Below, in pieces: positions 8,094 to 16,115 of a stretch of 64,000 nt of DNA (the stretch's first letter is position 1; each line of letters starts with the position of its first letter). The stretch lies in the NCBI RefSeq assembly GCF_028745515.1, contig NZ_JAQZSG010000011.1:62001-126000 (forward strand), written 5' to 3'. The notes under the pieces are model-generated. The model searched no databases and had not been told where the DNA came from. It saw nothing but the letters and a program-made list of their open reading frames with translations. This stretch comes from Paenibacillus thermotolerans (GTDB lineage Bacteria > Bacillota > Bacilli > Paenibacillales > YIM-B00363). The translations under genes were made by a program, and so were the position numbers.

Positions 8094-9049
8094 GCGGAAC
8101 GCCGGAGCTGGTGCACGTTGTAACGCCGGAGGAGGAAGGCTGGAGGCTGCGGTCGGTACTGCTGACGGGGATGAAGCTGTCCAGGAAAATGCTGTCCAGG
8201 CTGAAGCTTGTGGAGGGCAGCATTTTGGTGCATGGGGAGCGCATTCCGCTGCATACGCCGATGCGGGCGGGGGACCGGGTGGTGGTCAGGCTGCCGGAGG
8301 ATTCGTCGGACGACATTTTGCCGCAGCCGATGCCGATTGAAGTGCTTTACGAGGATGAGCATCTGTTCATCGTGAACAAGAAAGCCGGGCGGATCGTCCA
8401 TCCGACGAAAGGTCATTACACGAATACGGTGGCGAACGGCGTCGTTCATTTGTGGTTGAGTCGCGGCGAGACATACCGGTTCCGTCCGATTCACCGGCTC
8501 GATCAGGATACGTCCGGCGTGCTGGCGATCGCGAAGAACGCTTATGCGCATCAATACGTTTCGGATCAGTTTCAAGAGGGTCGCGTTCGTAAAACTTATT
8601 TGGCGGTAGTTTACGGTGTGGTCGGTCTTGACGCCGGAACGGTCGACGGGCCGATCGATCGGGATCCGAACGAACCGCATGTGCGCATCGTGACGCCGGA
8701 CGGGTATGCGTCGGTGACGCATTATGAGACGGCGGAGCGTTTTCCGGGGGCGTTCGGCGGCTTAGGCGCGTCGCTCGTCCGGCTTCGTCCGGTGACGGGC
8801 CGGACGCATCAAATTCGGGTGCATATGAAGCATATCGGGCACCCGTTGGTCGGGGACGGCTTGTATGCCCGCGAGCTGGAGGCGCAGCTTTACTCGGAGT
8901 CGGGTGCGCTTCGGCCTCTCATTGCGCGACAAGCGCTGCATGCCGCGGATTTGTCTTTTCTGCATCCGGGGTCGGGGGAGCGGGCGACCTATGAGGCTCC
9001 GATGCCCGAAGATATGATGAGCCTTCTTGAGGCGCTTCGCTGGGAGTAA
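8090..9049 (+). CDS. RluA-family 23S rRNA/tRNA pseudouridine synthase
   Basis: 319 aa. The catalytic motif HRLDQDTSG (Asp is the nucleophile) identifies the RluA family, with the downstream GRTHQIRVHMKHIGHP block. The N-terminal ~90 residues resemble the S4-like RNA-binding extension found in RluD/YjbO-type enzymes. It overlaps the adenosyltransferase gene by 4 nt, although a functional link to B12 is not expected. The target uridine cannot be read from the sequence. Confidence 0.9.
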   Translation: MSGTPELVHVVTPEEEGWRLRSVLLTGMKLSRKMLSRLKLVEGSILVHGERIPLHTPMRAGDRVVVRLPEDSSDDILPQPMPIEVLYEDEHLFIVNKKAGRIVHPTKGHYTNTVANGVVHLWLSRGETYRFRPIHRLDQDTSGVLAIAKNAYAHQYVSDQFQEGRVRKTYLAVVYGVVGLDAGTVDGPIDRDPNEPHVRIVTPDGYASVTHYETAERFPGAFGGLGASLVRLRPVTGRTHQIRVHMKHIGHPLVGDGLYARELEAQLYSESGALRPLIARQALHAADLSFLHPGSGERATYEAPMPEDMMSLLEALRWE

Positions 9050-9109
9050 GTGTTTGTTCCGTGTTCGCTATATATTAAATGGTTTGAAGAAAGGTGTTGA
9101 CCGCATGTT

Positions 9110-9469
9110 ATGAAACTGACAGTATATCATTTACCCCAATGCGGGACATGCAAAAGCGCGCTGAAATGGCTTCGCGCCAAAGGCCATGAGCTGAACGAAA
9201 TCGACATCAAGGCCGAGCCTCCTTCGAAGGAGGAGCTGCGAACCCTGATTGGCAACAGCGGGCTGGGGCTTAAAAAGTTTCTTAACACCTCGGGGGATTT
9301 GTATCGCGAAATGGGCATGAAGGATAAAATTCCGCAAATGAGCGAGGATGAGGTGCTGCAGTTGATGTCCGAGAACGGGATGCTCATTAAGCGGCCGATC
9401 GTGACGGACGGTACCCGGGTGACGGTCGGCTTTAAGGAAGAGACGTACCAAGAGGTATGGGCGTCATGA
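9110..9469 (+). CDS. ArsC/Spx-fold protein (YusI-like)
   Basis: 119 aa thioredoxin-fold protein. The N-terminal LPQCGTCKSALKWL gives a CxxC pair at the ArsC/Spx active-site position, and the RPIVTDG block near the C terminus is the second family signature. Length matches Bacillales ArsC-family proteins of uncertain function such as YusI. It is not a confident arsenate reductase, because the family also includes Spx-type regulators. The stop overlaps the start of the following aminotransferase (ATGA). Confidence 0.8.
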   Translation: MKLTVYHLPQCGTCKSALKWLRAKGHELNEIDIKAEPPSKEELRTLIGNSGLGLKKFLNTSGDLYREMGMKDKIPQMSEDEVLQLMSENGMLIKRPIVTDGTRVTVGFKEETYQEVWAS

Positions 9470-10653
9470 TCGTTCGGCCGTCATCGCGTTTGGGCAGGCT
9501 GGGGTCTTCGATTTTCGCCGAGGTAGCGCAATGGAAAAGGGATGCGGCCGCCGGTGGGCTTAGGGTGATCGATCTCGGCATCGGGAGTCCGGATCAGCCG
9601 CCGATCGAGGCGGTTCGGAGCATATTGGCGGAAGCGGCTTTGCGGCCCGACAGCTACGGGTATCCGACCTCCGAGGGAAGTATACAGTTTCGGAGCGCTG
9701 CTGCCGACTGGCTCCGGCATCGGTTCGGAATCGAAGTGGATGCCGAGCGGGAAATTACAGTGCTGATGGGTTCCCAAGACGGGCTGGGGCATTTGGCGCT
9801 TGCGGTAACGGAGCCCGGCGATCTGGCTATTTTGCCGGATCCGGGTTACCCGATTTACGGCGCGGGACTTGCGGTGGCAGGCGTTGAGCCGTACCCCGTT
9901 CCTCTCGTTGAGGAGAACGGCTATTTGTTTCCGTTAGACGATATTCCTTCGGAGATTGCCGAGAAGGCGAAATTTATCGTCGTTAACTATCCTAGCAATC
10001 CGTTAAGTGTAGTAGCCGACCGTAGTTTCTACGAGAAGTTGGTCGCTTTTGCCGAGCGATATAAGCTTCTGATCGTTCACGATGCCGCGTATTCCGAGCT
10101 TGCTTTTGACGGCTTTCGTCCGATGAGCATATTGGAAATACCGGGTGCGAAAAATGTCGCGATAGAATTTCATTCACTTTCTAAGAGCTTTAATATGGCG
10201 GGCTGCAGAATTGCTTTCGCGGTCGGTAATCGTGAAGCGGTGGCTGCGCTGCGCCAATTAAAGGCGAATTTGGATTATGGAGTGTTTACTGCGGTGCAAG
10301 AGGCGGGAATTGCCGCGCTTCACCACGATCTGTCGAACGCCGGAGAAAAGGCGGTTTCCGTCTATCAGCGCCGGCGCGACCTGTTTGTTGGCGCGCTGCG
10401 GCGTGCCGGCTGGCCGGTTCCGGTTCCGCAGGCCACCATGTTCCTTTGGGCTCCGGTTCCGGCAGGGTGGAGTTCTCGACAAATTGCCCGGGAAATTTGT
10501 CGGCAGGCAGGAGTTGTTGTCGTACCGGGAAACGCGTTTGGCGCGCAAGGCGAAGGCTATGTGCGGATTGCGTTCGTGCAGCAGGAAGAAGTATTGTTAG
10601 AGGCTGCGGAGCGTCTCGGCCGTTTCTTTCGGGAGAACGGGATTGTGTTCTAA
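9466..10653 (+). CDS. class I/II PLP-dependent aminotransferase
   Basis: 395 aa from ATG 9466; an ATG at 9457 adds three residues but has poorer spacing to AGAGG at 9451. Family blocks: GSPDQPP at the N terminus, the PDPGYPIYGAG loop, NYPSNPLS for PLP contacts, and the Schiff-base lysine in SLSKSFNMAGCRI. Closest in style to the LL-diaminopimelate aminotransferase/PatA-like group of Bacillales, so a role in lysine or another amino acid pathway is possible. Substrate is not determinable here. Translationally coupled to the ArsC-fold gene. Confidence 0.82.
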   Translation: MIVRPSSRLGRLGSSIFAEVAQWKRDAAAGGLRVIDLGIGSPDQPPIEAVRSILAEAALRPDSYGYPTSEGSIQFRSAAADWLRHRFGIEVDAEREITVLMGSQDGLGHLALAVTEPGDLAILPDPGYPIYGAGLAVAGVEPYPVPLVEENGYLFPLDDIPSEIAEKAKFIVVNYPSNPLSVVADRSFYEKLVAFAERYKLLIVHDAAYSELAFDGFRPMSILEIPGAKNVAIEFHSLSKSFNMAGCRIAFAVGNREAVAALRQLKANLDYGVFTAVQEAGIAALHHDLSNAGEKAVSVYQRRRDLFVGALRRAGWPVPVPQATMFLWAPVPAGWSSRQIAREICRQAGVVVVPGNAFGAQGEGYVRIAFVQQEEVLLEAAERLGRFFRENGIVF

Positions 10654-10680
10654 CGGAATTAGTGTGGGGGAGCGTGCAGT

Positions 10681-10810
10681 AGCGGCGCTGGGGAAGTTCC
10701 GTAAGGGGTGATCGGTTGGGCGGTGCGGTGGCTGGCTGCAACGGAACGAAGTTCCGTTGGAGGTTGCTAGTTTGTGTGTGTGAGGGGCTGCAGCGGAATA
10801 AAGTTCCGTT
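10681..10810 (+). repeat. short palindrome-containing tandem repeat (about 60-bp period)
   Basis: Two clear units and a degenerate first one carry an AACGGAACGAAGTTCCGTT-like palindrome (10740-10758 and 10792-10810; degenerate at about 10681-10702). The flanking GCTGCA and Gly/Thr-coding-like purine runs also recur. No gene is supported in 10654-10855. Confidence 0.65.
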
Positions 10811-10855
10811 CGAGGTGGTTGTCATGCGTTGCAGCGGGAGCAGCATTACATGCTG

Positions 10856-11371
10856 AGTCATGCCCAACAAGTGGAGATTCTCCCATTACTAGCCGCTTCA
10901 CATGCTGGTTCACGCCAAGCAAGTGGAGATTCTCCCATTACTAGCCGCCTCCCATGCTGGTTCATGCCGAGCAAGTGGAGATTCTCCCATTACTAGCCGC
11001 CTCCCATGCTGGTTCATGCCAAGCAAGTGGAGATTCTCCCATTACTAGCCGCTTCCATGCTGGTTCATGCCAAGCAAGTGGAGTTTCTCCCATTACTGAC
11101 CGCCTCCCATGCTGGTTCATGCCAAGCAAGTGGAGATTCTCCCATTACTCGCCGCTTCCATGCTGGTTCATGCCAAGCAAGTGGAGTTTCTCCCATTACT
11201 GACCGCCTCCCATGCTGGTTCATGCCAAGCAAGTGGAGATTCTCCCATTACTTGACCGCCTCCTAAGCTGAGTCACGCCGAGCAAGTGGAGATTCTCCCA
11301 TTGCTGCCCGCCCCTCATGCAGGTTCGCACCAATCAAGTGGAGTTTCTCCTTTTACCGCTAATACGTTCCT
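10856..11371 (+). repeat. 52-bp direct tandem array, about ten units
   Basis: Units of 51-53 bp follow each other head to tail without unique spacers. Each holds CATGCTGGTTCATGCC, then AGCAAGTGGAG and TCTCCCATTACT. The centre GGAGATTCTCC (or GGAGTTTCTCC) is self-complementary. Outer units are degenerate and inner units nearly identical, as expected for an array growing by slippage or unequal crossing over. The period is not a multiple of three, so ORFs that run through it shift frame between units and are not considered genes. Confidence 0.9.
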
Positions 11372-11391
11372 CCATAACTGCCCGCCCGCCA

Positions 11392-11420
11392 TTGGCATTC
11401 CCCGCAATATCTCTTATAAT
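11392..11420 (+). promoter_or_regulatory. SigA-type promoter for the 5'-3' exonuclease gene
   Basis: TTGGCA at 11392-11397 and a perfect TATAAT at 11415-11420 with a 17-bp spacer. It starts a leader of about 100 nt before the GTG at 11527, and lies just downstream of the tandem array. Confidence 0.7.
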
Positions 11421-11526
11421 GCAAGAAAGCCTAGTTTTCTAGAGACTTACATATTTGACATTGCTAGAGAGCGTGCGAGACTCGTCAATGAATCGCTCCC
11501 ACCCATAATGCAGAGGAGAATCCAAA

Positions 11527-12426
11527 GTGCCCGACGCCCAACTTCAACCCCAATCCCAATCCCAAACCCAGCCATCGCTCATGCTGGTCGACGGAATGGC
11601 GCTGCTGTTCCGCGCCTATTTCGCTTCCGCCTACGGCGGCTACGTCCGCAAAACGAAAGCCGGCCTGCCCGTCAACGCGGTGTACGGCTTCGTCCGCTAT
11701 TTGTTCGACGCGGTCAACACCTATAAACCTACTCATGTCGCCTGTTGTTGGGACCTGAGCAGCAAAACGTTCCGCACGGAACATTTTCCGGAATATAAAG
11801 CAAACCGCCCGGAAGCTCCGGACGATATGCTGCCGCAGTTCGATCTCGTAAAAGAAGTGGTAGACAGCTTAGGAGTGCCCAATATCGGCGTGCCCGGCTA
11901 CGAGGCGGACGACTGCATCGGAACGATGGCCCGCATCCACGAACAGGACATGGATGTCCTGATCTATACGGGCGACCAAGATTTACTGCAGCTCGTCTCG
12001 GACCGTACACGGGTGATGATGCTGAAGAAGGGCGGCAATTACCTTGTATACGATAAAGAGCTGCTCATGAGCGAAAAAGGTATTACCCCCGCCCAAATGA
12101 TCGACCTCAAAGGGCTGACGGGGGATACAAGCGACAATTACCCGGGAGTCAAAGGGATCGGCGAAAAAACGGCCGTCAAGCTGCTCGCCGAATACGAATC
12201 GATCGACGGGATTTTGCAAAACCTCGAACAGCTTCCCGCCTCCGTGCGCAAAAAAATCGAGGCGGATATGGATATGCTGCACCTGTGCAGAAATCTCGCG
12301 ACGATTCGCACCGACGTGCCGATCGAATGCGCGATTGACGACTGCCTTTGGGTCCCTAACCCCGAGACGGCGCACAACAAATTCGAGGAGCTCGAGTTCC
12401 GCAGCCTGATTAAGGAAATCAGTTAA
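11527..12426 (+). CDS. stand-alone 5'-3' exonuclease (Pol I N-terminal domain-like, YpcP type)
   Basis: 299 aa. FEN/PIN-type nuclease as found at the N terminus of DNA polymerase I, but without polymerase domains. Metal-binding acidic blocks VDGMALLFRAYFAS, PGYEADDCIGTMA and TGDQDLLQLV are present. The helix-three-turn-helix LTGDTSDNYPGVKGIGEKTA binds DNA. GTG start follows GAGGAGA at a good distance. A Gln-rich N-terminal leader (residues 5-16) is unusual. Expected to remove RNA primers or flaps. The stop overlaps the convergent gene by 4 nt. Confidence 0.9.
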   Translation: MPDAQLQPQSQSQTQPSLMLVDGMALLFRAYFASAYGGYVRKTKAGLPVNAVYGFVRYLFDAVNTYKPTHVACCWDLSSKTFRTEHFPEYKANRPEAPDDMLPQFDLVKEVVDSLGVPNIGVPGYEADDCIGTMARIHEQDMDVLIYTGDQDLLQLVSDRTRVMMLKKGGNYLVYDKELLMSEKGITPAQMIDLKGLTGDTSDNYPGVKGIGEKTAVKLLAEYESIDGILQNLEQLPASVRKKIEADMDMLHLCRNLATIRTDVPIECAIDDCLWVPNPETAHNKFEELEFRSLIKEIS

Positions 12427-12710
12427 CGTAACGTTTCGCCGAACGCGCTTTCGTTGCCGTCTTCGTCGTGAGTCGCGTGGCCCGGCGGATATTGCCGGTC
12501 AAGGCCCTCATGAAGCTCCCGATTTTCCCAAGTAAACGTGTTTGGCGGCCTCTGGTCTACGCGCCACGGCGTGCTTTTGCCCAGCTTCTCCGCATCGATG
12601 CTCGAGCCGTACGGACCCTCCGGGAACTCCTCCGCCGTGAGGTCGTTTCGCATGGACTCGACGGTGGATACGTCCGTGTACTTGGAACGGCCTTCTTTCA
12701 TAAAAGCCAT
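12423..12710 (-). CDS. small acidic conserved protein of unknown function
   Basis: 95 aa, hydrophilic, no membrane segment or signal peptide. The blocks GRSKYTDVSTVE, EEFPEGPYGS and STPW read like a conserved Bacillales cytosolic protein, but I cannot name its family with confidence. A strong ribosome binding site (GCGAGGAGG on the minus strand, 12718-12726) sits 7 nt before the ATG. The C-terminal end overlaps the end of the convergent exonuclease gene. It may be co-transcribed with the 97-aa gene upstream (12788-13081, same strand). Confidence 0.75.
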   Translation of the reverse strand: MAFMKEGRSKYTDVSTVESMRNDLTAEEFPEGPYGSSIDAEKLGKSTPWRVDQRPPNTFTWENRELHEGLDRQYPPGHATHDEDGNESAFGETLR

Positions 12711-12787
12711 AAAAAAACCTCCTCGCGGATGATGTGACAGTATTGTTGCCGCCGGGGAGGTTTTGTATTAAGTAAAACATAGGGTAT

Positions 12788-13081
12788 TTAATCCGTGAAC
12801 GTAACCGGCCCGACCACTTCCTGCAAGAAGTGATTCAAATCCAAAGCCGCTTCCTCATCGAGCCGAAACACGTGCTCCAAGTAGCCTTCCTCTTCCAGGT
12901 CGTCCGGTCCGATGACGGCGGTTATGCCTTTTTGCATGTCGGTAACGAGCTTTTTGCCGTAAAACCGGTTCGTTGTCGTTATCGCAAGATCGAAGCGGTG
13001 CACATTCGGGGATATAAACGTGACGAATCGAGTCGTCGTCTGCTCGGTGCTGTCGGATAAAAAATCAAATTCGTTGGACAC
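12788..13081 (-). CDS. DUF3055-like (SAV0927-type) small protein
   Basis: 97 aa soluble protein. The sequence FDFLSDSTEQTTTRFV, RFDLAITTTNRFYGKK and IGPDDLEEEGYLEHVF fits my recollection of the DUF3055/SAV0927 family of Bacillales; this family name is tentative. GTG start behind TAGGAGGTAA on the minus strand. No catalytic motif is visible. Same strand as and upstream of the 95-aa acidic protein, with which it may form a two-gene unit. Confidence 0.7.
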   Translation of the reverse strand: MSNEFDFLSDSTEQTTTRFVTFISPNVHRFDLAITTTNRFYGKKLVTDMQKGITAVIGPDDLEEEGYLEHVFRLDEEAALDLNHFLQEVVGPVTFTD

Positions 13082-13196
13082 AAAATTTACCTCCTAAAAT
13101 TAGGAACTTTTTTAAACGGATTGCGTATAAAAGGTTAATTACGCACATTATAACGGAGAGAAACCGATACGGCAAAAAAAAGGAGGCGGCCTACGC

Positions 13197-13409
13197 ATGC
13201 GTCGATTTATTGCAAATATGACCCGCCGGATCCTTGACGTCATCGTGGCCGTCTTCATCGGTCCGGTGCCGCAGGGCGGCGAACGCAGCAACAGAATCGC
13301 GGAAAACAATATGAGGCGGAGAAAATATTCGTTCATCCTGTTCGGCGTCACATTGCTGGCGATTACGGCATACACCGTCATCAGCCGCATTAACGGAACT
13401 TCGATTTAA
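13197..13409 (+). CDS. small membrane protein of unknown function
   Basis: 70 aa. Basic N terminus (MRRFIANMTRR), a GPVPQGGERSNR loop, then one hydrophobic stretch FILFGVTLLAITAYTVI at about residues 46-62, so a single-pass membrane protein is likely. GGAGG lies 11 nt upstream of the ATG. Divergent from the 97-aa gene, sharing a 115-bp intergenic region. Family not recognised. Confidence 0.6.
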   Translation: MRRFIANMTRRILDVIVAVFIGPVPQGGERSNRIAENNMRRRKYSFILFGVTLLAITAYTVISRINGTSI

Positions 13410-13423
13410 CTGGAAAAATGTTG

Positions 13424-13453
13424 TTGCATTCCCAATCAAGTACGTGCTAATAT
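13424..13453 (+). promoter_or_regulatory. candidate SigA promoter ahead of the HRDC-domain gene
   Basis: TTGCAT (13424-13429), 18-bp spacer, TAATAT (13448-13453). A transcript starting near 13460 would immediately enter the terminator hairpin at 13477-13518 before reaching the gene. Confidence 0.5.
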
Positions 13454-13476
13454 ATAGACAACTGAATGAGCGGAGG

Positions 13477-13518
13477 AAGCACCTCTCTTACGATCGTCGT
13501 AGGAGAGGTGCTTTTTTT
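13477..13518 (+). terminator. intrinsic terminator / possible attenuator in the leader of the HRDC-domain gene
   Basis: Arms AAGCACCTCTC (13477-13487) and GAGAGGTGCTT (13503-13513) pair perfectly. The loop adds an inner TACGA/TCGTA stem, and seven T residues follow. The hairpin ends about 45 nt before the downstream TTG start and just after a promoter-like sequence, which is attenuator geometry rather than end-of-gene geometry. Confidence 0.8.
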
Positions 13519-13563
13519 CGTTCGCTCAATAGGTTATCCCAAACCGGAAAGGAGTTTTGCGTT

Positions 13564-14565
13564 TTGAATCTGGTATTTATGAACAGCCTGGAGAAGAAGA
13601 CGGGGGAGGATCGGGTCGCCACCGCCAAGGTTTCGATCTGCGAGCACAACGGCATTTGGCAAGTGTATTGGGCGGAGCCGAACGACAGCGGGGAGCCGGA
13701 GCAAACGATGTGGTTCGAGGGCAGCGCTTGGAATGACATGCTGAAGGTATTCCGGGTCAACGTGCTGCAGAAGATGGCGGACGGCTACGCGCCGCTGCTG
13801 GACAATGTGACGGGAGACATTCAATCGATCAACGGCAAAGCGGAATTGATCCAGAAGCTGTATTATTACAGCGAGCTTCATAAGAATGAGCCGGTGTTTG
13901 AGGAGCTCAGAGCTTGGCGGCGCTCTCAGGCCGGCAAGGAAGGCAAAGCGCCTTATTTGATCGCGACGAATCGGCTTCTGCAGGTTATCGGCTGCTTCCT
14001 TCCGCAAACGCCGGAGGAGCTGCTTCAACTGCCTGGCTTCGGACAATATAAATTGAACTTGTACGGCAGCGGGATCCTCGCCATCACGTCGAAGGCTTCA
14101 AGGGATTGGTCGTTCCCGCTAAACTGGGTGGCCGATAAGATCGATTATGTACAGTACAAGCTGTGGGTGCACCAGCAGCAGCAAGCGTTCGAGCAGCGGG
14201 AGACCGAACGGAAAAACCGGAAGCTGGCGGTGCTGGAGGCATCGCTTAGAGGGGATGATTTGGCGGCATTGGAAGCAGCGTCGGTTCCGAGAAGAGAAGC
14301 GGTAGCGTTGCTTGAGGAGCTCGATCGGGAGGGATATGACGTTGACAAAATTATCGATACGGAGCTGGAGCGGGTCGCCGCCGAAGAGCGGGACAAAGCC
14401 GCCGCAGCCTTTAAGGAGCACGGCGACCGCTACTTGAAGCCGGTGCTGAAGGCGGTCTACGGGGAGGAGGCCCTTAAGGACCAAGAGGCGGACCGGGCCT
14501 ACGAGTGGCTCCGTCTGCTGCGCATCCGTCTGCGGAAGGAGAAAGAAACAAGCGCGGCCGCTTAA
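13564..14565 (+). CDS. HRDC-domain protein
   Basis: 333 aa from TTG 13564, chosen because GGAAAGGAG (13546-13554) is 9 nt upstream; the longer frame from 13444 would run through the terminator. Residues about 100-190 (AELIQKLYYYSELHKNEP to LPGFGQYKLNLYG) form a helicase-and-RNase-D C-terminal (HRDC) nucleic-acid-binding domain with the typical LLQLPGFG turn. The rest is a charged, probably helical C-terminal region rich in Glu/Arg/Ala. No helicase or nuclease motifs are present, so it is probably an accessory nucleic-acid-binding protein. Confidence 0.8.
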   Translation: MNLVFMNSLEKKTGEDRVATAKVSICEHNGIWQVYWAEPNDSGEPEQTMWFEGSAWNDMLKVFRVNVLQKMADGYAPLLDNVTGDIQSINGKAELIQKLYYYSELHKNEPVFEELRAWRRSQAGKEGKAPYLIATNRLLQVIGCFLPQTPEELLQLPGFGQYKLNLYGSGILAITSKASRDWSFPLNWVADKIDYVQYKLWVHQQQQAFEQRETERKNRKLAVLEASLRGDDLAALEAASVPRREAVALLEELDREGYDVDKIIDTELERVAAEERDKAAAAFKEHGDRYLKPVLKAVYGEEALKDQEADRAYEWLRLLRIRLRKEKETSAAA

Positions 14566-14573
14566 ATCGCAAA

Positions 14574-14617
14574 AACCGCCGCAGCCAAGCGAATATGCTC
14601 GACCGCGGCGGTTATTT
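14574..14617. terminator. bidirectional terminator between the HRDC gene and corA
   Basis: AACCGCCGC (14574-14582) pairs with GCGGCGGTT (14605-14613). T-rich sequence follows on the plus strand and an A run precedes it, so it can serve both convergent genes. Confidence 0.7.
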
Positions 14618-14640
14618 TGATAAGGCTGAAGCGTTCGGTT

Positions 14641-15576
14641 TCACAGCCAGTCTTTTTTCCTAAAGTATACGAACATTGCGATAGCAAGAACGATCATTAC
14701 CAGAATCAACGTCAAATCGAAATGCGGCAGGTTCACCCCAGGCAATGACTCTACATTCATTCCGTAAATCCCGGTGATAAATGTAAGCGGAATAAATATG
14801 GTTGTAACGGCGGTAAATACGCGCATGATTTCGTTTGCCCGGCTGGCAATGCTGGATTGGTACGCTTCGCGCAAGTTGCCCATCAAGTCGCGGAACGTAT
14901 CGAACGATTCCGCAACCTTCAACGAGTTTTCGTACATGTCCGCAAAATATTTTTGCAGGGTGCCGTCGATGAGGCGCAGCTCTTTTCGGGCCAACAAGCC
15001 GATGACATCCTTTTGAGGTCCGAGCATCTTCTTCAGCCACAGGATTTCGCTTCGCAGACCGATGATCTCGTTCAAATGCGACTTTCGGGTACGCATCAGA
15101 ATGTCCTCTTCCAGCTTCTCAATGCGCTCCTCGATCCGGTCGCCGACGAGGAAGTAGTTGTCGACAATCAGGTCGGCCAGGTGATACAGGAATCTGTCGG
15201 GGGAATTGACTTCCTCTTCCCATAGAATCGGCTTTACGGATCGAAGCTCGTTGACCTTCTGTTTCGTTACGGTAATAATAAAGTGTTTCCCCAAGAAAAT
15301 ATTTACGGCTCGCAGAAAAATTTCTTCATCATCAAACCGAATGCTGTTGACTACGATAAAGTAATGACCCTCATGCAGCTCCAGCTTCGGGCGCTGCTCC
15401 TCTTCGGATAAGCAGTCCTCCACAGCGAGCTCGTGAAGATGAAACATAGGCTGAAGCTTTTCCAAATCCTCCGGATCGGCATCAATCCAATAGAAGCCGT
15501 TGACCGGCGGGATTAAAGCTTCGGCGACGTTGTCGATGAGCGTAAAGACGCCGTTATGAACCAAACGCACCTTCAT
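14641..15576 (-). CDS. corA: CorA-family divalent cation (magnesium) transporter
   Basis: 311 aa, standard CorA length. A long cytoplasmic N-terminal domain is followed by two C-terminal transmembrane helices. The signature YGMNVESLPG lies in the loop after the first helix and provides the GMN selectivity filter; the C-terminal KKDWL basic end is typical. The GGAGGAGATACGG ribosome binding site is ideal. No M-box-like leader is obvious upstream. Transports Mg2+ (or Co2+/Ni2+) as a pentamer in the membrane. Confidence 0.93.
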   Translation of the reverse strand: MKVRLVHNGVFTLIDNVAEALIPPVNGFYWIDADPEDLEKLQPMFHLHELAVEDCLSEEEQRPKLELHEGHYFIVVNSIRFDDEEIFLRAVNIFLGKHFIITVTKQKVNELRSVKPILWEEEVNSPDRFLYHLADLIVDNYFLVGDRIEERIEKLEEDILMRTRKSHLNEIIGLRSEILWLKKMLGPQKDVIGLLARKELRLIDGTLQKYFADMYENSLKVAESFDTFRDLMGNLREAYQSSIASRANEIMRVFTAVTTIFIPLTFITGIYGMNVESLPGVNLPHFDLTLILVMIVLAIAMFVYFRKKDWL

Positions 15577-15903
15577 CCGTATCTCCTCCTAAACCATAAG
15601 AAGCACCGGACGAGGTTCGCGTTTACTCGGAGATCATCAAGGAGGAGCGAATTCGCCGGTGTTCCGTATGAATGATTGACAAGCACAAGCTAGACATGCA
15701 GCATAAACACGGTCGATCGCCGTCCATTCCTAATGTCACCCCGGTTATCGTCAAAATTGCACGAACGCCGTTTGCGTTCAGTACCCGATAAGTATACTCC
15801 TGTCCCATACCGATTTTCAAGAATCATCTTGACGTCTTACTATTCATCCTTTACATTTAAATATAGATTTCATACGCGCATAAACCTAACCGAATAAAGA
15901 CGT
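15577..15903. other. 327-bp intergenic region, no gene supported
   Basis: Lies between divergent corA and the S-box. A weak promoter candidate TTGACG (15829-15834) with TACATT 17 bp on could drive the metA leader. A 65-codon minus-strand frame (15623-15820) has no ribosome binding site or recognisable product and is not called. Confidence 0.5.
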
Positions 15904-16078
15904 ACTCTTATCAAGAGCAGGTGGAGGGACTGGCCCGATGATACCCGGCAACCGGCAGCAATCGTCAAGATTGGATGCACGGTGCTAATTCTTGCGGAAA
16001 CCTACGGTTTCTGAGAGATGAGAGAGGTCTTTCGCTTGCAAACGAAAACCTTTCTCTCTGTATTGAGAAAGGTTTTTT
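15904..16078 (+). promoter_or_regulatory. S-box (SAM-I) riboswitch with terminator, upstream of metA
   Basis: The conserved S-box core CTTATCAAGAGCAGG followed by GGAGGGACTGGCCCGATGA and CCCGGCAACC is present at 15906-15952. GGTGCTAATTC (15981-15991) and a P1 closing strand GAGATGAGAG (about 16014-16025) follow. The expression platform is a classic terminator at 16045-16078. Binding of S-adenosylmethionine would stabilise the aptamer and allow termination, switching off metA and metI when methionine is plentiful. Confidence 0.95.
16045..16078 (+). terminator. S-box expression-platform terminator
   Basis: AAAACCTTTCTC (16045-16056) pairs with GAGAAAGGTTTT (16065-16076), followed by T residues. 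The upstream AGAGAGGTCTTTCG can pair alternatively as antiterminator. Confidence 0.9.
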
Positions 16079-16115
16079 CTGTTTACCCAATCCAACCGAA
16101 AAGGAGCGACCCAAC

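Noticed and set aside
10856-11371. Possible CRISPR array
   Set aside because: Units are contiguous 52-bp copies without unique spacers, and no cas gene is present in the window.
15623-15820. 65-codon minus-strand frame between corA and the S-box
   Set aside because: No ribosome binding site, no family resemblance, and it overlaps the probable promoter region.
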